From: Streptomyces sp. DG2A-72
GTDB taxonomy: Bacteria; Actinomycetota; Actinomycetes; Streptomycetales; Streptomycetaceae
Direction: 5' to 3'
NCBI RefSeq assembly: GCF_030499575.1
Contig: NZ_JASTLC010000001.1
Location: 8,456,001 to 8,520,000 of the forward strand
DNA length: 64,000 nt
In this document: in pieces, positions 35,887-45,053 of the stretch
Layout: the number at the start of each line of letters is the position of its first letter
Position numbering within the stretch: position 1 is the first letter of the stretch
Translations under genes and position numbers: made by a program
The notes under the pieces: generated by a model
Seen by the model: only the letters and a program-made list of their open reading frames with translations
Databases searched by the model: none
Told to the model about the DNA's origin: nothing

Positions 35887-37434
35887 TCAGGCGACCTTGG
35901 CGGACTCCCGCTCGTCCGCGGGGTCCCCGCCGCCCACGGCGGCCCGTGCTTCGCGGCCCCGGACGAAGTCCAGGAAGGAGTTGAGCTCCCGCTTGACCAC
36001 GGGGGCCAGCAGGTAGAGGCCGATGATGTTGAACACCGACAGCAGGAAGAGCGCCGAGTCGGCCAGGCTGATCAGCGAGTCGAGGGAGAGCAGGGAGCCG
36101 AGGACGACGAACGCGCTCCAGATGGCCTTGAAGACGATCTCGCTGGTCCGGCTCTTGCCGAAGAGGTACGTCCACGCCTTGAGACCGTAGTAGCCCCAGG
36201 TCAGGATCGTGGAGAAGGCGAACAGCAGCACCGCGACGGTCAGCAGGTCCGGGAACCAGGGCAGTACGGTCTCGAAGGCGTCGGAGGTGATGGTGACGCC
36301 GCCGATTTCGTCCGCGTTGCCCTCGCGGGCCTCGGCCCAGCTGGGCGGGTTGGCGATGGCGATGGTCAGCGCGGTCATGGTGCAGATGATGACCGTGTCG
36401 ATGAACGGCTCCAGCAGGGCGACCAGGCCCTCGCTCGCGGGATGCTTGGTCTTGACCGCGGAGTGGGCGATCGGGGCCGAGCCGAGACCGGCCTCGTTGG
36501 AGAAGGCGGCGCGCTGGAAGCCGACGATCAGGGCGCCGATCACACCGCCCGCGACACCGTCGGCTTCGAACGCGCCCTTGAGGATGTCCTGGACCGCGTC
36601 GGGTACCGCGGTGACGTTCGCCAGGATGACGACCAGGCAGGCCACGATGTACATGCCGGCCATCGCCGGGACCAGCTTGCTGGTGACCGAGGCGATGGAG
36701 CGGATACCGCCGAGCAGCACCAGGCCGACCAGCGCGGCGACCACCAGGCCGAAGAGGACGGCACCGGTTGAGGAGGCCATGAAGCCGTCCTCTCCGCCGA
36801 AGTTCGAAGCGACCTGCGCGTAGCTCTGGTTGGTCTGGAACAGGTTGCCGCCGAAGAGGCCGAAGAAGAGGATCATGACGGAGGCGAGGACGGCGAGCAC
36901 CTTGCCGAACTTGGCGCCACCGCTGCCGAAGCGCTCGGCGAGCCCCTTGGGCAGGTAGTGCATCGGACCGCCGGAGACGGTGCCGTCCTCATGCTCCTCG
37001 CGGTACTTCACACCGAGGGTGACCTCGACGAACTTGCTCGCCATGCCGAGCAGGCCGCACAGGATCATCCAGAAGGTGGCGCCGGGGCCACCGATGGAGA
37101 CGGCGATGGCGACACCGGCGATGTTGCCGAGGCCGACGGTGCCGGAGACGGCGGCGGTCAGCGCCTGGAAGTGGTTGACCTCACCGGGCGAGCCCTCCTC
37201 GTCGTACTTGCCGCGTACGACGTCGATGGCGAGCTTGAACTTGCGTACCTGGATCAGCCCGAACCAGGTGGTGAAGATCAGGCCCGCGATCACGAGCCAG
37301 GCGACGATGAGCGGAAGGTCGGTGTCGCCGACGGGCACGGTGTAGAAGACAACCTTGCCGACGTTGGTGGCGACGGGCTCGAAGAAATCGCTGACGGCGT
37401 CGTCGATGGATGTGGTGACGGACTCGAGTGACAT
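35887..37434 (-). CDS. Alanine/glycine:cation symporter (AGCS family)
   Basis: The 515-residue protein has about eleven membrane segments and the AGCS signatures GTVGLGNIAGVAIAVSIGGPGATFWM (read in two parts) near residue 100 and FQRAAFSNEAGLGSAPIAHS near 310. It takes up alanine or glycine with sodium or protons. ATG 37432-37434 is followed by a normal cytoplasmic leader with no signal peptide. The gene stands alone, with long intergenic regions on both sides. Confidence 0.92.
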   Translation of the reverse strand: MSLESVTTSIDDAVSDFFEPVATNVGKVVFYTVPVGDTDLPLIVAWLVIAGLIFTTWFGLIQVRKFKLAIDVVRGKYDEEGSPGEVNHFQALTAAVSGTVGLGNIAGVAIAVSIGGPGATFWMILCGLLGMASKFVEVTLGVKYREEHEDGTVSGGPMHYLPKGLAERFGSGGAKFGKVLAVLASVMILFFGLFGGNLFQTNQSYAQVASNFGGEDGFMASSTGAVLFGLVVAALVGLVLLGGIRSIASVTSKLVPAMAGMYIVACLVVILANVTAVPDAVQDILKGAFEADGVAGGVIGALIVGFQRAAFSNEAGLGSAPIAHSAVKTKHPASEGLVALLEPFIDTVIICTMTALTIAIANPPSWAEAREGNADEIGGVTITSDAFETVLPWFPDLLTVAVLLFAFSTILTWGYYGLKAWTYLFGKSRTSEIVFKAIWSAFVVLGSLLSLDSLISLADSALFLLSVFNIIGLYLLAPVVKRELNSFLDFVRGREARAAVGGGDPADERESAKVA

Positions 37435-37969
37435 GTGGTCTACCTCGGTGGAGCGGGACGTGCTGGCGCGGCGCAGCAGTGGGGGGATGGGTAAAGGGAC
37501 GGTGTGCGCATGGCAAAGGTCGTCCCATGAAGGAATTGGGAAGTCCTATCACGCTCTGGGCGCGGTCTCGAGTGACCCAAGTCGCACAAAGATGCCCCTG
37601 TGGCACAAATCTCAGGGGGCGGCAATGCGATCGTTATCCGGATTTGAGCGTCCGCTGAGGAACGCAGCCTGAAAACGGCTTGACAGGTCACCTGAAGCCC
37701 AGCCTGGACGTTCCACTGCCACCTGCGTATGCCCCTGAGCTGCGCCCGGACCGGCCTTGCCCGGGGATCAGGGGAGCCGGACGACTGGCACGGCGGGATC
37801 CTGTGGTCATGGCGTGAAGTGGTCGCTCACGGTGCGCTGCGCCAGTACACCTCCGCTCGTTCGGCAAGTTCCTTGTCCCAGGGGTATCGCGGCTGTCCCA
37901 TATCGGGGTCCAATGGTGGGAGTCAGGCCTTTCGCGCCCGCATCGGTCAGAAGAGGCAAGAGGCACGCA
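37435..37969. other. Intergenic region between divergent genes
   Basis: This 535-base interval separates the symporter and NfeD genes. Open frames in it have shadow composition. GGGTAT occurs at about 37881 on the plus strand, compatible with a SigB -10, but no matching -35 was found at 14-16 bases. I see no riboswitch or repeat here. Confidence 0.4.
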
Positions 37970-38401
37970 ATGGATCCATGGCTGATCTGGTTGATCATCG
38001 CAGCCGTGTTGGCTGCGGCGGAGATCTTCACTCTTACTGCTGCGCTCGGAATGCTGAGTGCGGCCGCGTTGGTCACGGCGGGATCTGCCGCGGTGGGGCT
38101 GCCGCTGCCCTTCCAGTTCTTGGTATTCACCATCGTCGCTACGGTCACCGTGGTGTTCGTGCGCCCCATTGCGGTGCGCCACGTGCTCCAGCCTCAAGCG
38201 GCGCGATTCGGTGTGGACGCACTGGTCGGCAAGCCTGCCCATGTCGTTGCCGAGGTGACGGGCCTGGGCGGCAGGGTCCGTATCGACGGTGAGGAGTGGA
38301 CGGCCCGCGCCTACGACGAGACGCTGGTGATTCCTGCTGGAAAGACCGTCGACGTCATGGAGATAAGCGGCGCCACCGCGATCGTCTACCCACGGGACTG
38401 A
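37970..38401 (+). CDS. NfeD-family membrane protein
   Basis: ATG 37970 follows AAGAGGCAAGAGG. The 143-residue protein has two to three membrane helices (MDPWLIWLIIAAVLAAAEIF and two following) and a C-terminal OB-fold-like domain (LVGKPAHVVAEVTGLGGRVR, then GEEWTARAYDE, then VMEISGATAIV). Short NfeD proteins partner with SPFH-domain proteins, and the next gene, 4 bases downstream, encodes one. The pair probably organises membrane microdomains or protects against membrane stress. Confidence 0.88.
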   Translation: MDPWLIWLIIAAVLAAAEIFTLTAALGMLSAAALVTAGSAAVGLPLPFQFLVFTIVATVTVVFVRPIAVRHVLQPQAARFGVDALVGKPAHVVAEVTGLGGRVRIDGEEWTARAYDETLVIPAGKTVDVMEISGATAIVYPRD

Positions 38402-38405
38402 AGCC

Positions 38406-39443
38406 ATGGAAACCTCGGCGTTCCTCATTGCCGGCCTGATCGTCGCGCTGATCGCGGTGTTCACCGTGGTGCGGGCGGTCCGTATCGTGCCCCAGGCGCG
38501 CGCTCGTAATGTCGAGCGGCTCGGCCGCTATCACCGGACCCTGAATCCCGGCCTCAGCCTCGTGATCCCTTATATCGACCGCGTCCATCCGGTGATCGAT
38601 CTGCGGGAGCAGGTCGTCTCCTTCAAGCCGCAGCCGGTGATCACCGAGGACAATCTGGTCGTTGAGATCGACACCGTCCTGTATTTCCAGGTCACCGACC
38701 CGCGAGCGGCCTTTTACGAGATCGCGAATTTCCTTCAGGCGGTGGAGCAGCTCACCGTGACCACCTTGCGCAACGTCGTCGGATCCATGGACCTGGAGAA
38801 GACGCTCACCTCGCGGGACACCATCAACAGCCAGCTCCGTGGCGTGTTGGACGAGGCCACCGGAAAGTGGGGGCTGAGGGTCAACCGGGTGGAGATCAAG
38901 GCCATCGACCCTCCGCAGTCCATCAAGGACGCGATGCAGAAGCAGATGCGGGCCGAGCGGGACAAGCGGGCCGCGATTCTCGGGGCCGAAGGGCAACGCC
39001 AGTCGCAGATTCTCACCGCTGAAGGCGACAAGCAGGCCGCCGTCCTGCGCGCGGAGGGTAACCGTACCGCTGCGATCCTCCAGGCCGAGGGCCGGTCCCG
39101 GGCCATCGACGAGGTGTTCCAGGCCGTCCATCGCAACGATCCCGACCCCAAGCTGCTCGCCTACGAGTACCTCCAGATGCTGCCCCAACTCGCGCAGGGC
39201 TCGGGCAGCACTTTCTGGATGATCCCCAGCGAGGTCACTGCCGCGCTCCAGGGTGTGTCCCGCGCCTTCAGCGAGGTGCTGCCGCAGTCGCCGGCCACCC
39301 GCGAGAAGCCCTCGGACGACATGATTGCCCAGGCCGCCAACGACAAGGCTCAGGCCGCAGAAGCCGCCGCCGCGGCCCTCGCCGACGCAGCCAAGGCCGA
39401 GGGCGTCGCCTCTGACACCCTCCCGTCCAACCCCCCACGCTGA
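38406..39443 (+). CDS. SPFH/Band 7 (stomatin-like) protein
   Basis: The 345-residue protein has one N-terminal membrane helix (about 4-24), an SPFH domain at about 27-185 (VERLGRYHRTLNPGLSLVIP, then ITEDNLVVEIDTVLYFQVTD) and a coiled coil at 180-235. The coiled coil contains four AEG units (GAEGQRQSQ, TAEGDKQAA, RAEGNRTAA, QAEGRSRAI), each about 12 residues apart. It ends with an Ala-rich tail. It is stomatin/QmcA-like and should oligomerise at the inner membrane with the NfeD protein just upstream. Confidence 0.9.
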   Translation: METSAFLIAGLIVALIAVFTVVRAVRIVPQARARNVERLGRYHRTLNPGLSLVIPYIDRVHPVIDLREQVVSFKPQPVITEDNLVVEIDTVLYFQVTDPRAAFYEIANFLQAVEQLTVTTLRNVVGSMDLEKTLTSRDTINSQLRGVLDEATGKWGLRVNRVEIKAIDPPQSIKDAMQKQMRAERDKRAAILGAEGQRQSQILTAEGDKQAAVLRAEGNRTAAILQAEGRSRAIDEVFQAVHRNDPDPKLLAYEYLQMLPQLAQGSGSTFWMIPSEVTAALQGVSRAFSEVLPQSPATREKPSDDMIAQAANDKAQAAEAAAAALADAAKAEGVASDTLPSNPPR

Positions 39444-39517
39444 CCAGGGGCGACGATCGCCGATCCATAACGTCACCGTCGGCCCGCCCACCGATCGTGC
39501 CCCTCCCGCCCGGTTGT

Positions 39518-39535
39518 ACCGAGGCCGACCTCGGT
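39518..39535 (+). terminator. Weak hairpin after the NfeD-SPFH pair
   Basis: ACCGAGG (39518-39524) pairs with CCTCGGT (39529-39535) across a 4-base loop, 75 bases after the SPFH stop and before the trkH start. There is no T tract, so termination is only possible. Confidence 0.35.
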
Positions 39536-39610
39536 TAGGGTGGCCCGCTGGATCTTGACCAGATGCTGATGGATCCTTGACGGAACATTGGCAAGCAGGA
39601 AGGCCGGGGT

Positions 39611-40984
39611 GTGGCGGGACGCGCGGTGCGGGTGTGGCAGTCACTGCTGGCCGCGCACCCTGCTCGTACGGTCGTCATGGGCTTCGCTGCGGTGATCCTG
39701 CTGGGGACGGTGCTGCTGATGCTGCCCGTCGCCACCGAGGACGGCCGGAGCGCCGATGCGGTGACGGCGCTGTTCACGTCCACGTCCGCGGTGTGCGTGA
39801 CCGGACTGGTCGTGGTGGACACCGGCACGTACTGGAGCGGCTTCGGCGAGGGCGTGATCCTCGTCCTGTTCCAGATCGGCGGCTTCGGCATCATGACGAT
39901 GGCCTCGCTGCTTGGCCTGCTGATCTCCGGGAAACTGCGGCTGCGGATGCAGCTGACCGCGCAGGCGGAGACCAAGAGCCTGGACATCGGGGATGTACGG
40001 CGGGTGCTGCTCGGGGTCGCCGGATGCACGCTCGCGGTGGAACTCGCGGTGGGCGCGGTGCTGGCGCTGCGGCTGCGCTTCGGCTACGGCGAGTCCATCT
40101 GGGATGCCGCGTATCTGGGCTTCTTCCATGCAGTGTCGGCGTTCAACAACGCCGGGTTCGGCCTGCACGCCGACAGCCTCACGAAGTACGCGCAGGATCC
40201 GTGGGTGACGCTGCCCATCGCCGTGGCCGTGATTCTCGGCGGAATCGGTTTTCCTGTGCTGCTGGAGTTGCTGCGGCACCGCAACCGGGCCCGCGCCACG
40301 GGCCGGCGTCGCTGGTCGCTGCACTTCCGGCTGACGGTGATCACCACCGCCGTGCTGCTGTTCACCGGGACGCTGCTGACATGCGTGCTGGAGTGGACGA
40401 ACGGCGGCACGCTGGGCCCGTTCGACTGGCACAAGAAGATCCTGGCAGGCTTCTTCCACTCGGCGATGTCCCGAACAGCGGGGTTCAACAGTGTCGACAT
40501 CGGGGCGATGACGGACGCGACCCTGCTGCTGACCTGCATGCTGATGTTCATCGGCGGCGGCAGCGCGGGCACCGCGGGCGGCATCAAGGTCAGCACCTTC
40601 GCGGTGCTGGGTGCGGCGATGTTCGCCGAGGTGCGTGGTGAGCCCACGTCCTCGGTGATGGGCCGCAGGCTCGCACCGCATGTGCTGCGGCAGGCGCTGA
40701 CCGTGGCGCTGGCCGGCGTGGGCTTCGTGATGACGGCGACCCTCGCCCTGCTCGCCGTGGTCGACGAGCCCTTCGAGGAGGTGCTGTTCGAGTCGGTCTC
40801 GGCCTTCGGCACGGTGGGGCTGTCCACCGGTATCACCGCTGACCTGCCGACCGTCGGCCGACTGATCGTCATCGTGCTCATGTTCGTCGGCCGGCTCGGC
40901 CCGGTCACCCTGGTTTCGGCGCTTGCCCTGCGCGAGCGGAAGCGCCGCTACGAGCTACCCGAGGAGCGACCCGTCATTGGCTAA
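39611..40984 (+). CDS. Potassium transporter membrane subunit (TrkH/KtrB family)
   Basis: GTG 39611 has AGGAAGG upstream. The 457-residue protein has the four pore loops of the family, each with a central Gly: STSAVCVTGLVV, VSAFNNAGFGLH, SRTAGFNSVD and SAFGTVGLSTG. The third membrane repeat contains FIGGGSAGTAGGIKV, the intramembrane gating loop of KtrB/TrkH. It takes up K+ with Na+ or H+. Its stop overlaps the regulatory subunit's start by 8 bases, so both are made together. Confidence 0.92.
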   Translation: MAGRAVRVWQSLLAAHPARTVVMGFAAVILLGTVLLMLPVATEDGRSADAVTALFTSTSAVCVTGLVVVDTGTYWSGFGEGVILVLFQIGGFGIMTMASLLGLLISGKLRLRMQLTAQAETKSLDIGDVRRVLLGVAGCTLAVELAVGAVLALRLRFGYGESIWDAAYLGFFHAVSAFNNAGFGLHADSLTKYAQDPWVTLPIAVAVILGGIGFPVLLELLRHRNRARATGRRRWSLHFRLTVITTAVLLFTGTLLTCVLEWTNGGTLGPFDWHKKILAGFFHSAMSRTAGFNSVDIGAMTDATLLLTCMLMFIGGGSAGTAGGIKVSTFAVLGAAMFAEVRGEPTSSVMGRRLAPHVLRQALTVALAGVGFVMTATLALLAVVDEPFEEVLFESVSAFGTVGLSTGITADLPTVGRLIVIVLMFVGRLGPVTLVSALALRERKRRYELPEERPVIG

Positions 40985-41702
40985 CTTTCTGCACTCGCTG
41001 CGCCGGCGCCGCCGCAAGCGCCTCGCGGGGCACGCTGCTGCCGCCGGTCATGGTGACCAGCGTGTGGCCGTGATCGGTCTGGGCCGCTTCGGCAGCTCGC
41101 TGGCTCATGAGCTGATGCGGCGCGGCTGGGATGTCCTCGGCGTCGACACCGACCCCCACCTCGTCCAGAGGCTGAGCGACGATCTCACCCACACCGCGGT
41201 CGCCGACTGCACCGACCCCGAGGTGCTGCGCCAGCTCGGCGTGCACGAGTTCAGCAGCGCCGTGGTCGGTATCGGCACCGACATCGAGGCCAGCATTCTG
41301 ATCGCCTCCAACCTGATGGACGTGAACGTGCCCAACATCTGGGCCAAGGCCATCAGCCGCCAGCACGGCCAGATCCTCGAACGCCTCGGCGTGCACCACG
41401 TCGTGCTGCCCGAGCACGAGATGGGCGAGCGCGTCGCCCACCTGGTCACCGGCAGGATGCTCGACTTCATCGAGTTCGACGACGACTACGCCCTGGTGAA
41501 GACCGTCGCCCCGGCCATTTCCACCGGTATGCCACTCGGAGAGAGCCAGGTGCGCAGCAAGTACGGGGTGACGGTCGTCGGCATCAAGCGGCCCGGCGAG
41601 GGCTTCACCTACGCCACCGCCGAGACGGTCATAGAGAAAGGGGACGTCATCGTCGTCACCGGCAAGATCCACGATGTGGAGTCCTTCGCCGAACTCAGCT
41701 GA
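40977..41702 (+). CDS. Potassium uptake regulatory subunit (TrkA/KtrA, RCK domain)
   Basis: TTG 40977 is chosen because GAGGAG lies 10 bases upstream and the protein then begins LANFLHSLRRRRRKRLAG. The 241-residue protein has an RCK_N Rossmann domain with the NAD/ATP motif VIGLGRFGSSLAHEL at about 34, and an RCK_C domain from about 160 (PLGESQVRSKYGVTVVGIKR). It forms the cytosolic octameric ring that gates the TrkH/KtrB-type channel in response to nucleotides. The basic N-terminus of about 20 residues is extra. Confidence 0.9.
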   Translation: MANFLHSLRRRRRKRLAGHAAAAGHGDQRVAVIGLGRFGSSLAHELMRRGWDVLGVDTDPHLVQRLSDDLTHTAVADCTDPEVLRQLGVHEFSSAVVGIGTDIEASILIASNLMDVNVPNIWAKAISRQHGQILERLGVHHVVLPEHEMGERVAHLVTGRMLDFIEFDDDYALVKTVAPAISTGMPLGESQVRSKYGVTVVGIKRPGEGFTYATAETVIEKGDVIVVTGKIHDVESFAELS

Positions 41703-41776
41703 GTGAACCGCGAGCCGCCGTATCGCTGCTCTTTGCTTATGGGAGCAGCGCAGGTGACGCGGGGAAGGATGCGCTC

Positions 41777-42196
41777 ATGGTGGAGTGGCGACCGTTGCGA
41801 GCTGCGGTCAGGCCGGTACCCGAGCCTGTCCCCACACCCTTCGTCTGGGTGGCGGCCTTCATCGGGGCGCTGCTGACGGTGGGGGTGCTCAGCGCGGCGA
41901 ACGGGCTCACCGACCCGCTGCACGCCCTGCTTGTGCTGTGCGTCCTGGCGGCGCTGCTGGGAGTGTGCGCCCGCTTCGCCGCGGCGCCGGGCACCGCCGC
42001 GGTGTGCTGGCTGTTCCTCAACGGCTTCGCGGTGCCCCCGCAGGGCGAGCTTGCGTGGCAGGGGTATCCGGACGCCGGACGGCTCGCCTTCCTGATGGTC
42101 GCGGCGTTGCTGGGTACGGTGATCGCCCGCCTCGTCAACGCCCGCGGCGCGTACCGGCGGATCACGACTGGTGGGGACCGCGACGCGCGCTCCTGA
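41777..42196 (+). CDS. Stand-alone DUF4118-like membrane protein
   Basis: ATG 41777 has GAAGGA 7 bases upstream. The 139-residue protein has three to four membrane helices separated by a short loop (FLNGFAVPPQGELAWQGYPD). This resembles the four-helix sensor region of KdpD (LLNYFFTSPTHTWIIDDPAN in the neighbouring kinase) but lacks any kinase or USP part. It is convergent with the second kdpD, 11 bases apart. I infer a free-standing relative of the KdpD membrane domain. What it senses is unknown. Confidence 0.65.
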   Translation: MVEWRPLRAAVRPVPEPVPTPFVWVAAFIGALLTVGVLSAANGLTDPLHALLVLCVLAALLGVCARFAAAPGTAAVCWLFLNGFAVPPQGELAWQGYPDAGRLAFLMVAALLGTVIARLVNARGAYRRITTGGDRDARS

Positions 42197-42207
42197 GTTC
42201 CCGGCCG

Positions 42208-44772
42208 TTACGAGGTGAAGTGGGCGGGCAGGTCGGGGGGTACGGGTGGACGTCCTGGCGTGCTCTTGAGGGTGAGGACCATGGTCATGCCGCCGCCGGG
42301 GGTGTCCTCGGCGACGAGGGTGCCGCCCATGGCCTCGGCGAAACCGCGGGCCACCGCGAGGCCCAGACCGACCCCGGCGCCGCGAGGCGCATCCCCGTAC
42401 CGCTGGAACGGCTCGAAGATCCTCTCCTTGGCCTCGTCGGGTACACCGGGCCCGCGGTCGACGACGCGCAGCTCGACCCGGTCGCCGAGCGTGCTGGCGG
42501 AAACAAGCACCATCTCGTTCTCCGGGCCGTACTTCACGGCGTTCTCCACGACGTTGGCGACGGCCCGCTCCAGCAGCCCGGGGTCGGCCGAGACCATCGG
42601 CAGGGTTTCGGGAATCTCCAGGGCGACGGAGCCTTCGGGAACGCCGCCGAGGGCCATCGGCACCACTTCGTCCAGGTCCACGTCGCGGATCAGCGGTGTG
42701 ACGGTGCCGGTCTGCAGCCGGGACATGTCCAGCAGGTTGCCCACCAGGTGGTCGAGCCGGTCGGTGCCTTCCTCGATGCTCGCCAGCAGTTCCGCCTGGT
42801 CCTCTTCGGACCATTCGATGTCGTCGGAACGCAGCGAGGTGACCGCGGCCTTGATGGTGGCCAGCGGAGTCCGCAGATCATGGCTGACGGCGGCGAGCAG
42901 CGCGGTGCGGATCCGGTTGCCCTCGGCCAGTACGCGGGCCTGCCCGGCTTCCTGCTTGAGCCGCTGGCGGTCCAGGACGACGGCGGCCTGGGCGGCGAAG
43001 GCGGCCAGCACCCGGCGGTCCTCGGCGGGCAGCACCCGCCCGGACAGGGCGAGTACGAGGTGGTCGCCGACCGGCATGTCGACGTCGGCGTCCACCGGGC
43101 GCTCGATCGGACGGGCCGCCCCGACTCTGCCCGCGCAGGTCCACGGCTCGACCTCGCCGCTCCGCTCCAGCAAGGCCACCGACTCCATGCCGAAGGTCTC
43201 CCGCACCCGCTCCAGCAGCGCCTCCAGACCGTCCTCACCCCGCAGCACGCTGCCCGCCAGGAAGGACAGGGTCTCGGACTCGGCGCGCAGCCGGGCGGCC
43301 TGGTGGGTCCGGCGGGCGGCCAGGTCCACGACCGAGGCGACCGACACACCGACCGCGAAGAAGACGACGATGGCGAGGACGTTCGCCGGATCATCGATGA
43401 TCCAGGTGTGGGTGGGCGAGGTGAAGAAGTAGTTCAGCAGCAGCGAGCCGGCCGTGGCCGCGGCCAGCGCGGGCAGCAGCCCGCCGAGCAGTGCGGCCCC
43501 CACTGTCAGGGTCAGGAACAGCAGCACCTCGTTGGCGAAGCCGGGCCCGTCGTCGGCGGGCCGGGTGTTCCACACCGAGGTGAGCAGCAGGGTCAGCAGC
43601 ACCGGGCCGACCACACCGACCAGCCATCCGGCGATGATGCGGGAGCGGCCGAGCCGGGCGCCGCGCGCCACCGGCAGCCCGCGTCCCTTGGCGGCCTCCT
43701 CGTGGGTGACGATGTGGACATCGAGGTCCGGCCCGGACTCGCGGGCCACCGTGGCACTCACCCCGGGCCCGAAGGCGTACTGCCAGGCGCGCCGGCGGCT
43801 GACGCCGAGCACGATCTGGGTGGCGTTGACACTCCGGGCGAAGTCCAGCAGCGCCTGCGGTACGTCGTCGCCGACGACCTGGTGAAAGGTGCCGCCCAGG
43901 TCCTCGACGAGGGTGCGCTGTACGGCGAGTTCCTTGGGCGAGGCGGAGGTCAGCCCGTCGCTGCGGGAGACGTAGACCGCCAGCACCTCGCCGCCCGCGC
44001 CCTTCTCCGCCAGCCGGGCCGCTCGCCGGATCAGGGTCCGCCCTTCAGGGCCGCCGGTCAGCCCGACGACGATCCGCTCGCGGGCCTGCCAGGTGGAGCG
44101 GATGTCGTGTTCCCCGCGGTACTGCTGCAGGTACTCGTCGACCCGGTCCGCGGTCCACAGCAGCGCCAGCTCCCGCAGCGCGGTCAGATTGCCCGGCCGG
44201 AAGTAGTTCGACAAGGCCGCGTCGACCTTGTCGGGCTTGTAGATGTTGCCGTGCGCCATCCGGCGGCGGAGCGCCTGCGGTGACATGTCGACCAGCTCTA
44301 TCTGGTCGGCGCGACGGACCACCTCGTCCGGTACGGTCTCCCGCTGCCGTACGCCGGTTATCGACTCGACGACATCGCCGAGCGACTCCAGGTGCTGGAT
44401 GTTGACGGTCGTGATGACGTCGATCCCGGCTTCCAGCAGCTCCTCGACGTCCTGACACCGCTTGGGGTTCCGGGAGCCGGGCACGTTGGTGTGGGCCAGC
44501 TCGTCCACCAGGGCGACGGCCGGGCGGCGCTTCAATACGGCGTCCACATCCATCTCGGTGAACACCGCGTCCCGGTACGTCAGCTCCCGGCGCGGGATCT
44601 GCTCCAGGCCGTGCAGCATCACCTCGGTACGCGGCCGGTCGTGGTGCTCCACGAAGGCCACCACACAGTCGGTGCCGCGCTCCACGCGGCGGTGCGCCTC
44701 CGACAGCATCGCGTAGGTCTTGCCGACGCCCGGCGCCGCACCGAGGTAGATCCGAAGCTTGCCGCGTGCCAT
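42208..44772 (-). CDS. kdpD: Second KdpD-type sensor histidine kinase
   Basis: The 854-residue protein matches the other KdpD in this window along its whole length. It has the KdpD N-terminal domain with Walker A GAAPGVGKT (11-19), a USP domain at about 245-370, four DUF4118 helices at about 390-490 and a GAF-like segment. The HisKA box VSHDLRTPLATIKAAV is followed by HATPase motifs NVVENAVKYG, DRGPGVPDEAK and GAGVGLGLAVARGF. All catalytic motifs are intact, so it should autophosphorylate. KdpD senses low K+ or ionic stress. Upstream lie a kdpE stub, kdpF and a micropeptide gene, the remains of a duplicated kdp operon. Without an intact KdpE of its own it must use the KdpE at 51.3-52.0 kb or another regulator. 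Confidence 0.9.
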   Translation of the reverse strand: MARGKLRIYLGAAPGVGKTYAMLSEAHRRVERGTDCVVAFVEHHDRPRTEVMLHGLEQIPRRELTYRDAVFTEMDVDAVLKRRPAVALVDELAHTNVPGSRNPKRCQDVEELLEAGIDVITTVNIQHLESLGDVVESITGVRQRETVPDEVVRRADQIELVDMSPQALRRRMAHGNIYKPDKVDAALSNYFRPGNLTALRELALLWTADRVDEYLQQYRGEHDIRSTWQARERIVVGLTGGPEGRTLIRRAARLAEKGAGGEVLAVYVSRSDGLTSASPKELAVQRTLVEDLGGTFHQVVGDDVPQALLDFARSVNATQIVLGVSRRRAWQYAFGPGVSATVARESGPDLDVHIVTHEEAAKGRGLPVARGARLGRSRIIAGWLVGVVGPVLLTLLLTSVWNTRPADDGPGFANEVLLFLTLTVGAALLGGLLPALAAATAGSLLLNYFFTSPTHTWIIDDPANVLAIVVFFAVGVSVASVVDLAARRTHQAARLRAESETLSFLAGSVLRGEDGLEALLERVRETFGMESVALLERSGEVEPWTCAGRVGAARPIERPVDADVDMPVGDHLVLALSGRVLPAEDRRVLAAFAAQAAVVLDRQRLKQEAGQARVLAEGNRIRTALLAAVSHDLRTPLATIKAAVTSLRSDDIEWSEEDQAELLASIEEGTDRLDHLVGNLLDMSRLQTGTVTPLIRDVDLDEVVPMALGGVPEGSVALEIPETLPMVSADPGLLERAVANVVENAVKYGPENEMVLVSASTLGDRVELRVVDRGPGVPDEAKERIFEPFQRYGDAPRGAGVGLGLAVARGFAEAMGGTLVAEDTPGGGMTMVLTLKSTPGRPPVPPDLPAHFTS

Positions 44773-44803
44773 GGTTCAGGGGTTCCGATCGTTCTGCGCT
44801 GGC

Positions 44804-44953
44804 CGGCCCGGTGATGAGGTGGCGTGGATGCGATGGGTCTGCCTCCAGTTTGCGCCGCGGGCGTGTCACGTAGACCCGCAGGTTGTCGGTGTGTGTCTCG
44901 TACGAGGGTCCCCACACCTCCTGGAGCAGATGCCTTTGGCTGCCCAGCCGCCC
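44804..44953 (-). pseudogene. C-terminal stub of a duplicated kdpE
   Basis: Fifty codons read GRLGSQRHLLQEVWG, NLRVYVTRPRRKLEADPSHP and RHLITGP. These match the DNA-binding tail of the intact KdpE (GRLVTQGQLLQEVWG, NYLRVYMAQLRRKLEADPSH, RYLITEP). The receiver domain, the first part of the winged helix and the last eight residues are missing. The frame has no start, and its 5' edge is 10 bases from the kdpF stop. A deletion that fused kdpF to the end of kdpE explains this. Confidence 0.85.
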
Positions 44954-44963
44954 CGCGCCGTGC

Positions 44964-45053
44964 TCAGAACCTCTCTGGAAAGATCAGCGCGAGGACCAGA
45001 CGGCCCAGCAAGGTCACGGCCACGACCAGCCCGACGATGTTCTCGGTGCTCAC
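44964..45053 (-). CDS. kdpF: KdpF-like peptide of the duplicated kdp remnant
   Basis: GTG 45051-45053 to TGA 44964-44966 encodes 29 residues (STENIVGLVVAVTLLG...LALIFPERF). This matches the KdpF at 56.5 kb except for a few changes, including Arg for Tyr in the middle of the helix. KdpF is a single-helix peptide that stabilises KdpFABC. Here no kdpABC follows, so it may be orphaned, could join the distant complex in trans, or may be decaying. The Arg inside the helix argues for relaxed selection. Confidence 0.7.
   Translation of the reverse strand: MSTENIVGLVVAVTLLGRLVLALIFPERF

Noticed and set aside
37435..37969. Glycine riboswitch in front of the alanine/glycine symporter
   Set aside because: Neither the paired aptamer architecture nor its conserved GG-rich core could be found on either strand.
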